37,259 nucleotides of DNA. It comes from Abyssisolibacter fermentans (GTDB lineage: Bacteria; Bacillota; Clostridia; Tissierellales; MCWD3). The stretch's first letter is position 1. Each line of letters begins with the position of its first letter. Below the pieces are notes generated by a model. It saw only the letters and a list, made by a program, of their open reading frames with translations, ran no database searches and was not told the origin of the DNA. The stretch is from contig NZ_LOHE01000081.1 of assembly GCF_001559865.1 (NCBI RefSeq), positions 1 through 37,259 on the forward strand. Reading direction: 5' to 3'. This document shows positions 1-8,633 of the stretch, one piece after another. A program made the position numbers and the translations under genes.

Positions 1-52
1 ATTCAGAAACTTACAGCATATTATCGAGAGTTATATGGGTAATCAAGAATAA
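1..52 (+). repeat. Partial right end of dispersed MITE-like repeat (copy E)
   Basis: The stretch from about 14 to 45 (CAGCATATTATCGAGAGTTA, then TATGGGTAATCA) aligns with the right ends of the copies at 8209-8244 and 2483-2512. The shared pattern is AGC, then a TAT-rich block, AGTTATAT and TAATCA. The final GGG is lost, so this looks like a decayed copy cut by the window edge. Confidence 0.4.
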
Positions 53-655
53 CATATATAAATTATATAATTATACTAATAATATTACAAGTAATACCTA
101 TAATTTTGATAATATCACATTATTCTTATTGTTTACATATTAATTTATTATATGACTAGTAAACTTGTTTAGTTAAAGAAACATAGAGTTTAGGTAAATA
201 TACTCCAGCTATAACAAAGAATTTCCTTGCCTGATTCTAGAATTTAAAGTCTCTTAATAAGACAAAAGCTGTAAAAGCAATTCTAAGCTTCTACAGCTTT
301 ATATATATAAGAAATTAATTTCCTACATCTGTGAGATTACAATTACTTAATATGTTGTTTCATATAATAATCGAGTAAATCTAGCCTCAGTACAAAATAT
401 CTCTTATTACATTGTCTTTATTCAATATACTATTTTACTCTTTTCACTGTCTTTACCTGAATTCTAAACTTTTCTAAAATATTCAATTATATAAGTAATA
501 TTGTAATTATAGAATGTTTCTCATGTTTTATTTTTTTACTCTTATATCCATAACTTAATTTTATATTTCTCTCTAAATCATGAACTACATAATAAATAAT
601 CAAAAGATGTACCTCAATATTATGTTACAAAAACTACACTATAACATCTAAATTA
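53..655. other. AT-rich intergenic region with no gene seen
   Basis: No reading frame with a convincing start and ribosome binding site is visible on either strand. The only clear structure is a stem-loop at 265-300, with arms AAAGCTGTA and TACAGCTTT and an inner AAGC/GCTT pairing. Read on the minus strand it is followed by TTTTG, so it could be a distal terminator for rnjA. A weaker AGATGT/ACATCT pairing lies between 604 and 650, just after the rnjA stop. Confidence 0.5.
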
Positions 656-2323
656 TTATACTTCCATTATTATTGGTAATATCATTGGATTTCTTTTAAT
701 CTTCTCATATAAGAAATCTCTTAATGCATCTTTAATTCTAGTTTTTAATGTTGCCCAATCAGTAATGTTGTTCTTTTCACATTCATCTAGCACTACTTTA
801 ACTACACTACGTGCTTCTTCCATTAAATCTTCTGATTCCCTAACATATACAAATCCTCTTGATATAATGTCAGGTCCTGATATCACTTTTCCTTCTTCTT
901 TAGTTATAGTAACAACAACAACAATTAAACCATCTTCAGATAAATGTTTTCTATCTCTTAGAACAATATTACCTACATCACCGACACCTAAACCATCAAC
1001 TAAAACTTTTCCAGCTGTTACGCAAGAACAATACCTACCTTTATCATTAGTGAATTCCAGTACCGATCCGTTTTTTGCAATAAATATATTATCTTCATCC
1101 ATACCTAATTCTTTAGCTAGTTCAGCATGTCTTATTAAATGCCTATATTCTCCATGTACAGGAATGAAGAATTTCGGCTTAATTAAACTGTGTATAAGCT
1201 TTAATTCTTCTTGACATGCATGACCAGATACATGTACGTCAGCTAAGTCTTCGTAAATAACCTCAGCACCTTTTTTAAATAATTGATTTATTACCTTTGA
1301 TACTCCCTTTTCATTTCCTGGTATTGGAGTAGCTGATATAATAACTAAATCTCCTGGTAATAAAGCCATTTTTCTATGATCAGACGATGCTAATCTAGAT
1401 AGTGCAGACATTGGCTCTCCTTGACTTCCAGTTGTTATAACAACTATTTCATCAGTAGAATACTTATTCATATCTCTTATATCTATCAATGTTCCTTCAG
1501 GAACATCTAAATACCCTAATTCAATCGCAACTTTAGCGACATTAACCATACTTCTTCCTGATATAACAACTTTTCTATTGAACATAACAGCTGCATCTAT
1601 AATTTGTTGAATTCTATGAATATTTGATGCAAATGTAGCCACAATTATTCTATGTTTAGCTGTCATAAAAATATTTTTAAAAGTTGCTCCTACAGTACTT
1701 TCAGACATAGTGTAGCCTTTTCTTTCAACATTTGTACTATCAGCCATCATTACCAATACGCCTTTTTTACCTAATTCAGCAAATTTATGAAGATTGATAG
1801 TATCACCTTTTATTGGAGTATAATCAATTTTAAAATCGCCTGTATGAACTATTAAACCCTCTGGTGTATGTATAGCTAAAGCTACAGAATCTGGTATACT
1901 ATGAGTTGTTCTAATAAATTCTATCACAAAACATCCAAGTTTAATTGATTGTTCTGGTTTAACTATATTAAGCTGCGCATTATTAATTCCTCGATCTTTT
2001 AATTTATACTCAACTAGACCTATAGTTAATTTTGTTGCATATATTGGTATTGATAAATTTGGAAGTATATAAGGTAATGATCCTATATGATCTTCATGCC
2101 CGTGCGTTAGAATTATACCTTTTATTTTATCTTTATTTTTTTCTAAATAAGATACATCAGGTATAACTACATCTATTCCTAACATTTCATCTCCAGGAAA
2201 ACTCATTCCGCAATCTATAACAATAATATCATTTTTATATTCTATTACAGTCATATTCTTTCCAATCTCACACAATCCACCTAAAGGTATTATTTTTAAT
2301 TTTGGTGCTTTTTTCGCCACCAT
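656..2323 (-). CDS. rnj: Ribonuclease J
   Basis: This is a 555-residue metallo-beta-lactamase/beta-CASP ribonuclease, the expected length for RNase J, a cytoplasmic 5'-3' exonuclease and endonuclease that processes and decays mRNA and rRNA in Firmicutes. The Zn-binding motif HGHEDHIG is at about residues 74-81. The beta-CASP region carries the SGHACQEE and PVHGEYRHL motifs, and a C-terminal domain follows. The start ATG has a good ribosome binding site (AAAAGGAGAGTGAT). It is the last gene of the minus-strand alaS-to-fur group, separated from fur by a terminator and a repeat copy, so it probably has its own promoter. It could be J1 or J2; only one copy is visible here, so the A/B suffix is not assigned. 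Confidence 0.96.
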   Translation of the reverse strand: MVAKKAPKLKIIPLGGLCEIGKNMTVIEYKNDIIVIDCGMSFPGDEMLGIDVVIPDVSYLEKNKDKIKGIILTHGHEDHIGSLPYILPNLSIPIYATKLTIGLVEYKLKDRGINNAQLNIVKPEQSIKLGCFVIEFIRTTHSIPDSVALAIHTPEGLIVHTGDFKIDYTPIKGDTINLHKFAELGKKGVLVMMADSTNVERKGYTMSESTVGATFKNIFMTAKHRIIVATFASNIHRIQQIIDAAVMFNRKVVISGRSMVNVAKVAIELGYLDVPEGTLIDIRDMNKYSTDEIVVITTGSQGEPMSALSRLASSDHRKMALLPGDLVIISATPIPGNEKGVSKVINQLFKKGAEVIYEDLADVHVSGHACQEELKLIHSLIKPKFFIPVHGEYRHLIRHAELAKELGMDEDNIFIAKNGSVLEFTNDKGRYCSCVTAGKVLVDGLGVGDVGNIVLRDRKHLSEDGLIVVVVTITKEEGKVISGPDIISRGFVYVRESEDLMEEARSVVKVVLDECEKNNITDWATLKTRIKDALRDFLYEKIKRNPMILPIIMEV

Positions 2324-2355
2324 ATCACTCTCCTTTTGTATTTCTTACTATGTTT

Positions 2356-2515
2356 AACCCATATTATTCATATTCACTTGAAATTACAGTTCTAATCCGT
2401 ATTAAAAATTTATTTTTAACTCGCATTTCTTTGTGAGTACGCTATTCCATAAATATAAATTTACTTTCTATACTTAGCTATACAGCGTATTATTCAAAGT
2501 CTATGAACAATAAAG
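2356..2515 (+). repeat. Dispersed MITE-like repeat (copy D, degenerate)
   Basis: The left end reads AACCCATATTATTCATATTC. The right end from 2483 reads CAGCGTATTATTCAAAGTCT followed by ATGAACAAT. Both match the ends of the better preserved copies at 5203-5260 and 8011-8244. It fills most of the roughly 330-base gap between fur and rnj. The internal sequence has a small stem-loop (CTCGCA...TGTGAG) and no reading frame. Confidence 0.55.
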
Positions 2516-2626
2516 ATTTTATATTTAATATCATATATTTTATTATAAATATATTTTATATTCTTATTAGTTACTACTATTTTAACCATATTACACATTT
2601 ATCATAAAAGAACTTTCAAATATTTC

Positions 2627-2656
2627 AAAAAAATAAATCCCAATAGGGACTTATTT
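2627..2656 (-). terminator. Rho-independent terminator after fur
   Basis: On the minus strand, AAATAAGTCCC, a 4-base loop and GGGATTTATTT form an 11-bp stem with one G-U pair, followed by a run of T. It overlaps the fur stop codon and separates fur from rnj. Confidence 0.85.
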
Positions 2657-3094
2657 TTTACATGATTTGCAATATCCGTAAAATTTAACACTATGGTCTA
2701 CAATTTCAAATTCACAGCTCTTTTCTATTTCTTCTTCAAGATTCTCGAGTAAATCCAATTCAACTTCTATAACCTTACCACAATTAAGGCATATAAGATG
2801 ATGATGGTGATGGCCAGCATCTTTGTCTAAATTTAACTCATATCTGCTACAACCATCATTAAAATTAACCTTATATAATATGTCCAAATCTTCTAACAAT
2901 TGTAAAGTCCTATACACTGTTGCTATTCCTATATCTGGATGTTTATCCCTTACTTTATCATAAATTTCTTCAGGGCTCAAATGAGCACCCTCATTTTCTG
3001 TAAAAATATTAAATATAATCTTTCTTTGTGTAGTTAATTTATATCCATTTTCTTTTAGTATATTTAACAAAATATTAGGGTTATCTTTTTTCAT
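2651..3094 (-). CDS. fur: Fur family metal-responsive transcriptional repressor
   Basis: This 147-residue protein has the normal length for the Fur/PerR/Zur family. A winged-helix DNA-binding half (residues about 1-85, ending in the typical GIATVYRTLQLLEDLDIL region) is followed by a dimerisation and metal-binding half. That half has a His-rich GHHHHH stretch, a CLNCGK CxxC pair and a C-terminal CKSC pair, indicating a structural Zn site. The sequence does not decide between Fe, Mn, Zn or peroxide sensing. The start ATG follows a GTAGGTGA ribosome binding site. Conserved position after ruvX and the DUF1292 gene is usual in Clostridia. It has its own promoter in the gap upstream. Confidence 0.92.
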   Translation of the reverse strand: MKKDNPNILLNILKENGYKLTTQRKIIFNIFTENEGAHLSPEEIYDKVRDKHPDIGIATVYRTLQLLEDLDILYKVNFNDGCSRYELNLDKDAGHHHHHLICLNCGKVIEVELDLLENLEEEIEKSCEFEIVDHSVKFYGYCKSCKK

Positions 3095-3121
3095 ATATTC
3101 ACCTACTTACCTCATATTAAT

Positions 3122-3150
3122 AGTCTATATCTATAAAATGGAAATGTCAA
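3122..3150 (-). promoter_or_regulatory. SigA-type promoter of fur
   Basis: On the minus strand, TTGACA (3150-3145), a 17-base spacer and TAGACT (3127-3122) lie just upstream of the fur ribosome binding site. The short leader is consistent with autoregulated expression, although no clear Fur box was recognised. Confidence 0.65.
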
Positions 3151-3173
3151 TAAATATTTGAATTTCCCCTTAG

Positions 3174-3416
3174 TTACTCTTCAGACTCAAAATATAAATC
3201 TCTAACATCAATAAATTCTTGTTCATCTTCTATAACAACTAGAATTTTATTATCGTCTTCGTCCAATTCCATCCTTAATAGCAAGGCATCTTCTTCGTCA
3301 TCAGCTTGTAAAATAGCATACTCTTTTTCATCAACCTTAAATACATCTAAAATCTCAAACTCATGCTCATTTCCTTCTTCATCAACAAATTTATGTATTT
3401 GTCTTTCTTCACTCAT
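3174..3416 (-). CDS. DUF1292 domain protein (YrzB-like)
   Basis: An 80-residue, highly acidic protein typical of the DUF1292 family, with no membrane segment or catalytic motif. It starts MSEERQIHKF and contains the characteristic EEGNEHEFEIL and YAILQ stretches, ending in an acidic tail. The ATG follows a strong TAGGAGGTAAT ribosome binding site. The function is unknown. In Firmicutes the family almost always lies between ruvX and fur or downstream of alaS, as here, 57 bases after ruvX, so it is probably part of the alaS-ireB-ruvX transcript. Confidence 0.9.
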   Translation of the reverse strand: MSEERQIHKFVDEEGNEHEFEILDVFKVDEKEYAILQADDEEDALLLRMELDEDDNKILVVIEDEQEFIDVRDLYFESEE

Positions 3417-3473
3417 TATATTACCTCCTATATTTAACCTAGACTATAATTAATATCTTATAATTAATCATGA

Positions 3474-3902
3474 TTAAAATTTATTTTTATCTAGATAGGT
3501 TTGCAAAATATATGTAGCCGCTACTTTATCAACAACCTTTTTTCGCTTCGCTCTACTCATATCAGCACTTATCATGGCTCTATGGGCTGCTACAGTAGTT
3601 AATCTTTCGTCCTGATAATCCATTTCTAAAGAACATTTTCCTTTAAATTTTTCAACAAACTTCATTACCTTTTCACCTTGCGGTCCAATTGTGTTATTCA
3701 TATTTTTGGGAAGACCAACTACAATTCTATTAACATTATATTCTTTAATTATATCCAATAATTGATCTATATCATACTTATAACTTTTCCTTCTTACAGT
3801 AGTAACACCTTGAGCTGTTATTCCTAAAAGATCACTTACTGCTACACCTATTGTCTTATCGCCTACATCTAAACCCATAATTCTTATCATATCATCATAC
3901 AA
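3474..3902 (-). CDS. ruvX: Putative Holliday junction resolvase / pre-16S rRNA nuclease RuvX (YqgF)
   Basis: A 142-residue RNase H-fold protein of the YqgF/RuvX family. The first catalytic Asp lies in [16 protein letters not shown], the conserved GLPKNMNNT segment is at mid-protein, and DERLTT carries the later acidic residue, so the active site appears intact. The family is linked to 16S rRNA 5' end maturation and to Holliday junction processing. The start at 3902 is supported by AAAGG four bases upstream; an internal ATG (MIRIMG) is also possible. The first 8 bases overlap the end of the aldo/keto reductase gene, indicating translational coupling. Confidence 0.93.
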   Translation of the reverse strand: MYDDMIRIMGLDVGDKTIGVAVSDLLGITAQGVTTVRRKSYKYDIDQLLDIIKEYNVNRIVVGLPKNMNNTIGPQGEKVMKFVEKFKGKCSLEMDYQDERLTTVAAHRAMISADMSRAKRKKVVDKVAATYILQTYLDKNKF

Positions 3903-4845
3903 CCTTTATACAAAATTGTGGACAATGTTTAGAACAATAACCGCAAAAAACACAATTTTCTAATATTGGAACGGCTTTATTATCTTTAATCATTATCCCA
4001 TTGTGTTGACAAACTTCAACACAAGTTCCACATCCTTCACACCAATCATCTATGTGAAGTCTTCTTTTTTTGTTTATTAATTTTGATTTTAGATTATTAT
4101 CAATTTGTCCTGTTTCTACATATGAAACATTTGCATCAATTTCATCTTGACATTGCATTCCAATAGCAAATGAATGAATATCCTTAATACTCCTTACAAA
4201 TGCTAAAGCTTCTTCAACATTTCTAATTAAATGCCCTCCTCCTAAAGGTTTCATAGCATAAATTCCTCTATTTAGCAATCTAGCTTCCTTTATGGCATCT
4301 AACATATCCTGTACACTTCCATCCTGTATGCCTATACCATCAATATTTATAATTGGATGTACAACATCTAATTCACTATATTTATTAAATGCTTTTACGC
4401 CTTCCACTCTATGCGTCGATATACCAATTGCCCTAATTATTCCTTTTTCTTTAGCTTTCATAAAATATTCTATAGCTTCATAATGTCCTCTGATTGTATG
4501 CTCACTCTCTTGTTCATGCAATAAAAATATGTCAATATAATCAGTATCTAATTCTTCTAGTGCCTTTTTCAAACTTTTTTGAGCTGTTTCTTTTGAATAC
4601 GAATAAGACTTTGTAGCAATTATATAATCATGTCTATTAATACTTTTTAATGCTTCTCGTATATGTCCATAGTTATCATAAAACTCAGCCGTATCTAAAA
4701 AATTAACACCTTTTTCATAAGCATACTTTATCAAGGCAGCTCCTTCTTTAAAACTCATATTTGCTTGTAGTGGACTCATAGTAAGAGATCCAAAACACAT
4801 CTTAGATACTTTAAAATCGCAACTACCTAAAACCTCATATTCCAT
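3895..4845 (-). CDS. Aldo/keto reductase with C-terminal 4Fe-4S ferredoxin domain
   Basis: The first ~260 residues form an aldo/keto reductase TIM barrel. The catalytic Asp/Tyr region is [11 protein letters not shown], the Lys is in YIIATKSYS, and the conserved His is in DIFLLHEQ. The C-terminus carries two ferredoxin-type motifs, [11 protein letters not shown] and [12 protein letters not shown], each able to bind a 4Fe-4S cluster. Such fusions are common in anaerobes and are expected to be NAD(P)H or ferredoxin linked oxidoreductases of unknown substrate. I chose the ATG of MEYEVLG (AGAAAGAAG upstream) rather than an in-frame GTG 9 bases earlier. It lies between ireB and ruvX, which are adjacent in many Firmicutes, so it appears inserted into a conserved cluster. 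Confidence 0.9.
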   Translation of the reverse strand: MEYEVLGSCDFKVSKMCFGSLTMSPLQANMSFKEGAALIKYAYEKGVNFLDTAEFYDNYGHIREALKSINRHDYIIATKSYSYSKETAQKSLKKALEELDTDYIDIFLLHEQESEHTIRGHYEAIEYFMKAKEKGIIRAIGISTHRVEGVKAFNKYSELDVVHPIINIDGIGIQDGSVQDMLDAIKEARLLNRGIYAMKPLGGGHLIRNVEEALAFVRSIKDIHSFAIGMQCQDEIDANVSYVETGQIDNNLKSKLINKKRRLHIDDWCEGCGTCVEVCQHNGIMIKDNKAVPILENCVFCGYCSKHCPQFCIKVV

Positions 4846-4873
4846 GTTAAACACTTCTTTCTAAGACTTGTTT

Positions 4874-5137
4874 CTATTTTTTTTCATTTTCAATATAACT
4901 TTTGATTAACTCCTCTAACAATTCATCTCTTTCAAGTTTTCTAATTAAGCTTCTAGCATCATCGTAACTAGTAATATAAGTTGGATCTCCAGATAAAATA
5001 TATCCAACAATCTGATACACTGGATTATACCCTTTTTCATCTAATGCACCAAAAACTCTTAATATAATATCTCTAGCTTTATTCTTATTATCTTTAGGAA
5101 CATCAAATTTCATAGTGTTATTGATGTTATCATTCAT
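4874..5137 (-). CDS. ireB: IreB family regulatory phosphoprotein (YrzL)
   Basis: An 87-residue protein matching the IreB (formerly DUF965) family. The N-terminus [12 protein letters not shown] has the conserved Thr context that is phosphorylated by the PASTA kinase IreK in Enterococcus. The body contains [20 protein letters not shown], a family hallmark. It is a small cytoplasmic regulator linked to cell envelope stress and cephalosporin tolerance in Enterococcus; that role is only inferred here. The ATG with GAGAGGTG six bases upstream is preferred over a GTG that lies within the ribosome binding site. It sits downstream of alaS, the conserved arrangement. Confidence 0.92.
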   Translation of the reverse strand: MNDNINNTMKFDVPKDNKNKARDIILRVFGALDEKGYNPVYQIVGYILSGDPTYITSYDDARSLIRKLERDELLEELIKSYIENEKK

Positions 5138-5202
5138 ACTAATCACCTCTCATTAATATTACCAATTATATTTAAATTACACTTATATTAATCAAATGCT
5201 TT

Positions 5203-5260
5203 ACCCTGATCATTCATATGGTTTTGAATAATATGCTATTTACCTATGAATAATCAGGGG
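5203..5260 (-). repeat. Minimal dispersed MITE-like repeat (copy A)
   Basis: A 58-bp unit bounded by ACCCTGATCATTCATA and TATGAATAATCAGGGG, near-perfect inverted ends with one mismatch. Read on the minus strand, its interior ATAGCATATTATTCAAAA is the same right-end motif found in copies C, D and E and, in the same orientation, copy B. It lies between alaS and ireB and seems to be the shortest complete form. It could fold into a hairpin in the alaS-ireB transcript. Confidence 0.75.
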
Positions 5261-5344
5261 TTATCATAATTTATTATTTGTTAAAATTTACATAAACGTA
5301 CGTTGATAAATTTTTATACAAAATTATTTATTAAACTCTTATAA

Positions 5345-7987
5345 CTATTTTACACTATTTCTTACTAAGTTTTCAACTAAATCTAAAGCTTCTTTAACTT
5401 TTGATGGATCTTTTCCACCAGCCGTAGCCATGTCAGGTCTTCCACCGCCACCGCCACCAGTAGCTTTTGCAACTTCTCTAATTATATTTCCTGCATGAAT
5501 TCCCTTCTTAGTTAAAGGTTTAGTAGCAGATGCAACAAAATTAACCTTATCGTTTTTAACAGTACCTAAAACAATTAAAACATCACCAGTAATTTTATTT
5601 TTAATCTCATCACAAAGATTTCTCATATCATTTACTTCTAGTCCATCTATTTGCTTAACTACTAAGCTTAAGTCATTCATTGTTATAACATCTTTAATAA
5701 TATCATCGACTTTTGATACAGCCATCTTAGCTTTCAAAGATTCTATTTTTTTACTTAAACTTTTATTTTCTTCTAAACTGTTTTTTAGTTTATCTAAAAC
5801 ATTACTTGGTATAGTTTTTAGCTTATTAGCTACTTCATCCATAGCTTTATAAGTATTCTTAATATTCTTAAAAGCTGCTTCACCAGTTATAGCTTCTATT
5901 CTTCTTACTCCAGAAGCAATTCCACCTTCACTAACTATCTTAAAAATTTGTACCTGACTTGTATTGCTTAAATGTGTACCTCCACAAAGTTCAATGCTGT
6001 AGTTGCCCATTTTTACTATTCTAACCTTGTCACCATATTTCTCATCAAACAATGCTACTGCACCCATTTTTCTTGCCTCATCCATATTTCCTGTAGTAAT
6101 ACTTATATCTAAGCAATCTAATATTCTCTCATTAACAATATCCTCAATTTTACTAAGTTCTTCTTTAGCAACACCTTGAAAATGAGTAAAATCAAATCTA
6201 AGTTTTTCCTCATCTACTAAAGAACCTGCTTGATTAACATGCTCACCCAAAACATCTTTTAACGCTCTATGAAGTAAGTGTGTAGCAGTATGATTTCTAG
6301 CTGTATTCATTCTTTTTTTCTCATTTATTTCTGCATGAACTTTTTGTCCTACATTAATTATACCACTTTCTATACTAACAAAGTGTAAAATTTTATTTCC
6401 ATCTATCTTTTTAACATCCTTTAGTTCACATTTGAAATTATCATTAAATAATATACCTCTGTCAGATACCTGACCTCCACCTTCTGGATAGAAAACAGTT
6501 TGATCAAGTATAATGATTCCATCTTCTCCTTCTTTTAAACTATCAACTTCTACATTATCCTTTATTAATAATATCACTTTTGAAGTAGCTTCTTTATTCT
6601 CGTAGCCAATAAATTCTGTTAATACATCATTAGATATTTTAGCTTGAGAATTTCTATTCCAGCCTTCAAAATCTCCATTTGCTCTTGCATTTCTAGCTCT
6701 TTGTCTCTGTTCTTCCATCTCATTATTAAAACCTTCTTCATCAACTGTATATCCTTTTTCATCTAAGATTTCTTTAGTCAAATCCAATGGGAAACCATAG
6801 GTATCATATAGTTTAAATGCCTTAACACCTTCTAAAACTTTATCACCTTTCTTAGACATATCTTGGAGAAATTCTTTCAAGATATTCATGCCTTGATCAA
6901 TAGTTTCTTGAAATTTTTGCTCTTCTACTTGAATAACTTTTTTAATTTGTACTTTTTTATCTACTAGATTTGGATAATACTCTCCCCAATTATCTATTAT
7001 TATTTCAGATAATTTATATAAAAATTCTCCTTCTATACCTAATAACTTACCATGTCTAGCTGCTCTTCTTATCAGTCTTCTTAACACATAACCTCGACCT
7101 TCATTACTAGGTATTACTCCATCTGATACTAAGAATGTCATTGCTCTAAGGTGATCAATAATAACTCTAATTGAAACATCTTCAGCTTTATTTTCGCCAT
7201 ATTTCTTACCACTTATATTTTCAACGTTTTTAATTATTGAACTTATAGGCTCGATTTCAAATATATTACTTGCATCATTTAATACACAAACCATTCTCTC
7301 TAAACCCATCCCTGTATCTATATTAGGATTAGGTAGTGGGTTATAATTTCCATCTTCATCTTTATCAAATTGTGAAAATACTAAATTCCACACTTCAACA
7401 AATCTATCACAATCACATCCAGGTTTACAATTAGGATCTCCACACGAATACTTTTCTCCTCTATCAATATATATCTCTGAACAAGGTCCACAAGGTCCTA
7501 AACCATGCTCCCAAAAATTATCTTCCTTTCCAAGTCTGACTATTCTATCAGGAGAGATTCCTACTTCATTTTTCCAAATGTCAAATGCTTCATCATCTTC
7601 ATGAAATACTGTAACCCATAGTAATTCTTCAGGAATTTCTATTCTCTGTGTCATGAATTCCCATGCCCATTTAATAATTTCTTTTTTAAAATAATCTCCA
7701 AAAGAAAAATTACCTAGCATTTCAAAGAAAGTACCATGTCTATCAGTTTTACCTACATTGTCTATATCTCCTGTTCTAATACATTTTTGGCAAGTTGCCA
7801 TTCTTTTCTTTGGTGGCTGAGCTGTACCTAGAAAATATGCTTTTAAAGGTGCCATCCCAGCATTTATTAATAATAAGCTTTTATCATTTTTAGGTACTAG
7901 AGAATAACTATCAGCAATATAGTGATCTTTTTCCTTAAAGAAATCTAAAAACTCTTTTCTCACTTGATTCAAGTTGTATTGTTTCAT
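5345..7987 (-). CDS. alaS: Alanine--tRNA ligase
   Basis: An 880-residue cytoplasmic class II synthetase of full family length that charges tRNA-Ala. The N-terminal catalytic domain has KCIRTGDIDNVG and HGTFFEMLGNFSFGDYF. The editing domain has the HTATHLLHRAL (HxxxH) and CGGTHLSNTSQV zinc/editing motifs. A coiled segment follows around residues 715-770. The C-terminal C-Ala domain ends with the glycine-rich ATGGGGGGRPDMATAGG. Start ATG has AAGGAGTGTAAAGAT upstream. Transcription is controlled by the T-box leader at 8281-8570, but a 234-bp repeat copy lies between the T-box terminator and this start codon. It heads the ireB-ruvX-DUF1292 group. Confidence 0.98.
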   Translation of the reverse strand: MKQYNLNQVRKEFLDFFKEKDHYIADSYSLVPKNDKSLLLINAGMAPLKAYFLGTAQPPKKRMATCQKCIRTGDIDNVGKTDRHGTFFEMLGNFSFGDYFKKEIIKWAWEFMTQRIEIPEELLWVTVFHEDDEAFDIWKNEVGISPDRIVRLGKEDNFWEHGLGPCGPCSEIYIDRGEKYSCGDPNCKPGCDCDRFVEVWNLVFSQFDKDEDGNYNPLPNPNIDTGMGLERMVCVLNDASNIFEIEPISSIIKNVENISGKKYGENKAEDVSIRVIIDHLRAMTFLVSDGVIPSNEGRGYVLRRLIRRAARHGKLLGIEGEFLYKLSEIIIDNWGEYYPNLVDKKVQIKKVIQVEEQKFQETIDQGMNILKEFLQDMSKKGDKVLEGVKAFKLYDTYGFPLDLTKEILDEKGYTVDEEGFNNEMEEQRQRARNARANGDFEGWNRNSQAKISNDVLTEFIGYENKEATSKVILLIKDNVEVDSLKEGEDGIIILDQTVFYPEGGGQVSDRGILFNDNFKCELKDVKKIDGNKILHFVSIESGIINVGQKVHAEINEKKRMNTARNHTATHLLHRALKDVLGEHVNQAGSLVDEEKLRFDFTHFQGVAKEELSKIEDIVNERILDCLDISITTGNMDEARKMGAVALFDEKYGDKVRIVKMGNYSIELCGGTHLSNTSQVQIFKIVSEGGIASGVRRIEAITGEAAFKNIKNTYKAMDEVANKLKTIPSNVLDKLKNSLEENKSLSKKIESLKAKMAVSKVDDIIKDVITMNDLSLVVKQIDGLEVNDMRNLCDEIKNKITGDVLIVLGTVKNDKVNFVASATKPLTKKGIHAGNIIREVAKATGGGGGGRPDMATAGGKDPSKVKEALDLVENLVRNSVK

Positions 7988-8010
7988 ATCTTTACACTCC
8001 TTTAGTTATT

Positions 8011-8244
8011 TAACCCAGATTATTCATATAAAATCATGAGCAGTGAACTAAAATCTATGATTTTATGTGAATCGCTTACTCCTATGAAGGAAAAGAATAG
8101 GAGATTCATTAATAAGTATTCTTTCTGATTATAAGATATCCATTAAATTCTCGACATACCAACTGGTATGCCTTCGAATTCACTGGAATCTTCTAATTCA
8201 GAATTATATAGCACACTATTCAAAGTTATATAAATAATCAGGGT
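8011..8244 (+). repeat. Full-length dispersed MITE-like repeat (copy C) inside the alaS leader
   Basis: Left end ACCCAGATTATTCATATAA and right end TTATATAAATAATCAGGGT form terminal inverted repeats with two mismatches. Both are flanked by TTTAA-like sequence, possibly a target duplication. The interior has several further inverted repeats: ATAAAATCA/TGATTTTAT, CTCCTAT/ATAGGAG and CATACCAACTGGTATG. There is no reading frame. It lies in the alaS mRNA leader between the T-box terminator and the ribosome binding site. Confidence 0.7.
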
Positions 8245-8280
8245 TTAATATTTTAATCTATTTTTCAAATCAAATTGGTC

Positions 8281-8570
8281 AAAAAAAACTCATCCCTCTA
8301 AAAAGAAAGGGACGAGATTACCCGCGGTACCACCCTAGTTACTAAAAAGTCACTTGCCAATTATAACGGAATCACCGATGACCTCTACTATAATTTCAAA
8401 GTCATAGCTCAAGGGCTGCTTCAATATTTCACTACTAGCATCTTTCACCAAATAATGCTTTCTCTATAAATAGTATTAATATCTACTACTCCCTATCATA
8501 GCATTTAATTTTTCAGATCTTTTATTTTAGAATTATCATATAATAATCGCTCTGGTAAATATATTTCATT
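8281..8570 (-). promoter_or_regulatory. T-box leader (tRNA-Ala responsive) of alaS
   Basis: The minus strand carries the T-box core AGGGTGGTACCGCG at 8336-8323. It is followed by a terminator with stem CTCGTCCCT/AGGGATGAG (8316-8289) and eight T residues (8288-8281). Upstream, Stem I features such as GGGAGTAGTAGA and AGAGAAAG...GGTGAAAGATGC are visible. Alanine codons GCA and GCC (8419-8414) lie near the 3' side of Stem I, where the specifier is expected. The leader senses uncharged tRNA by pairing with its acceptor end, so alaS is read through when alanine charging falls. Confidence 0.93.
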
Positions 8571-8576
8571 TAGTAT

Positions 8577-8606
8577 ATTATAAATAACTCTACATAGATT
8601 TGTCAA
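8577..8606 (-). promoter_or_regulatory. SigA-type promoter of the alaS T-box transcript
   Basis: On the minus strand TTGACA (8606-8601) is followed by an 18-base spacer and TATAAT (8582-8577), both perfect consensus hexamers, a few bases before the first T-box element. Confidence 0.85.
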
Positions 8607-8633
8607 TACATGAATTTTCTTTGATTTAATATT

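Noticed and set aside
765-1214. 149-codon plus-strand frame opposite rnj
   Set aside because: It is antisense to ribonuclease J, rich in Ser and Thr as expected from reverse-reading codons, with no start signal.
5290-5304. Palindrome AACGTACGTT downstream of alaS as a regulatory site
   Set aside because: It is short, isolated, with no promoter or stem-loop and U-run context.
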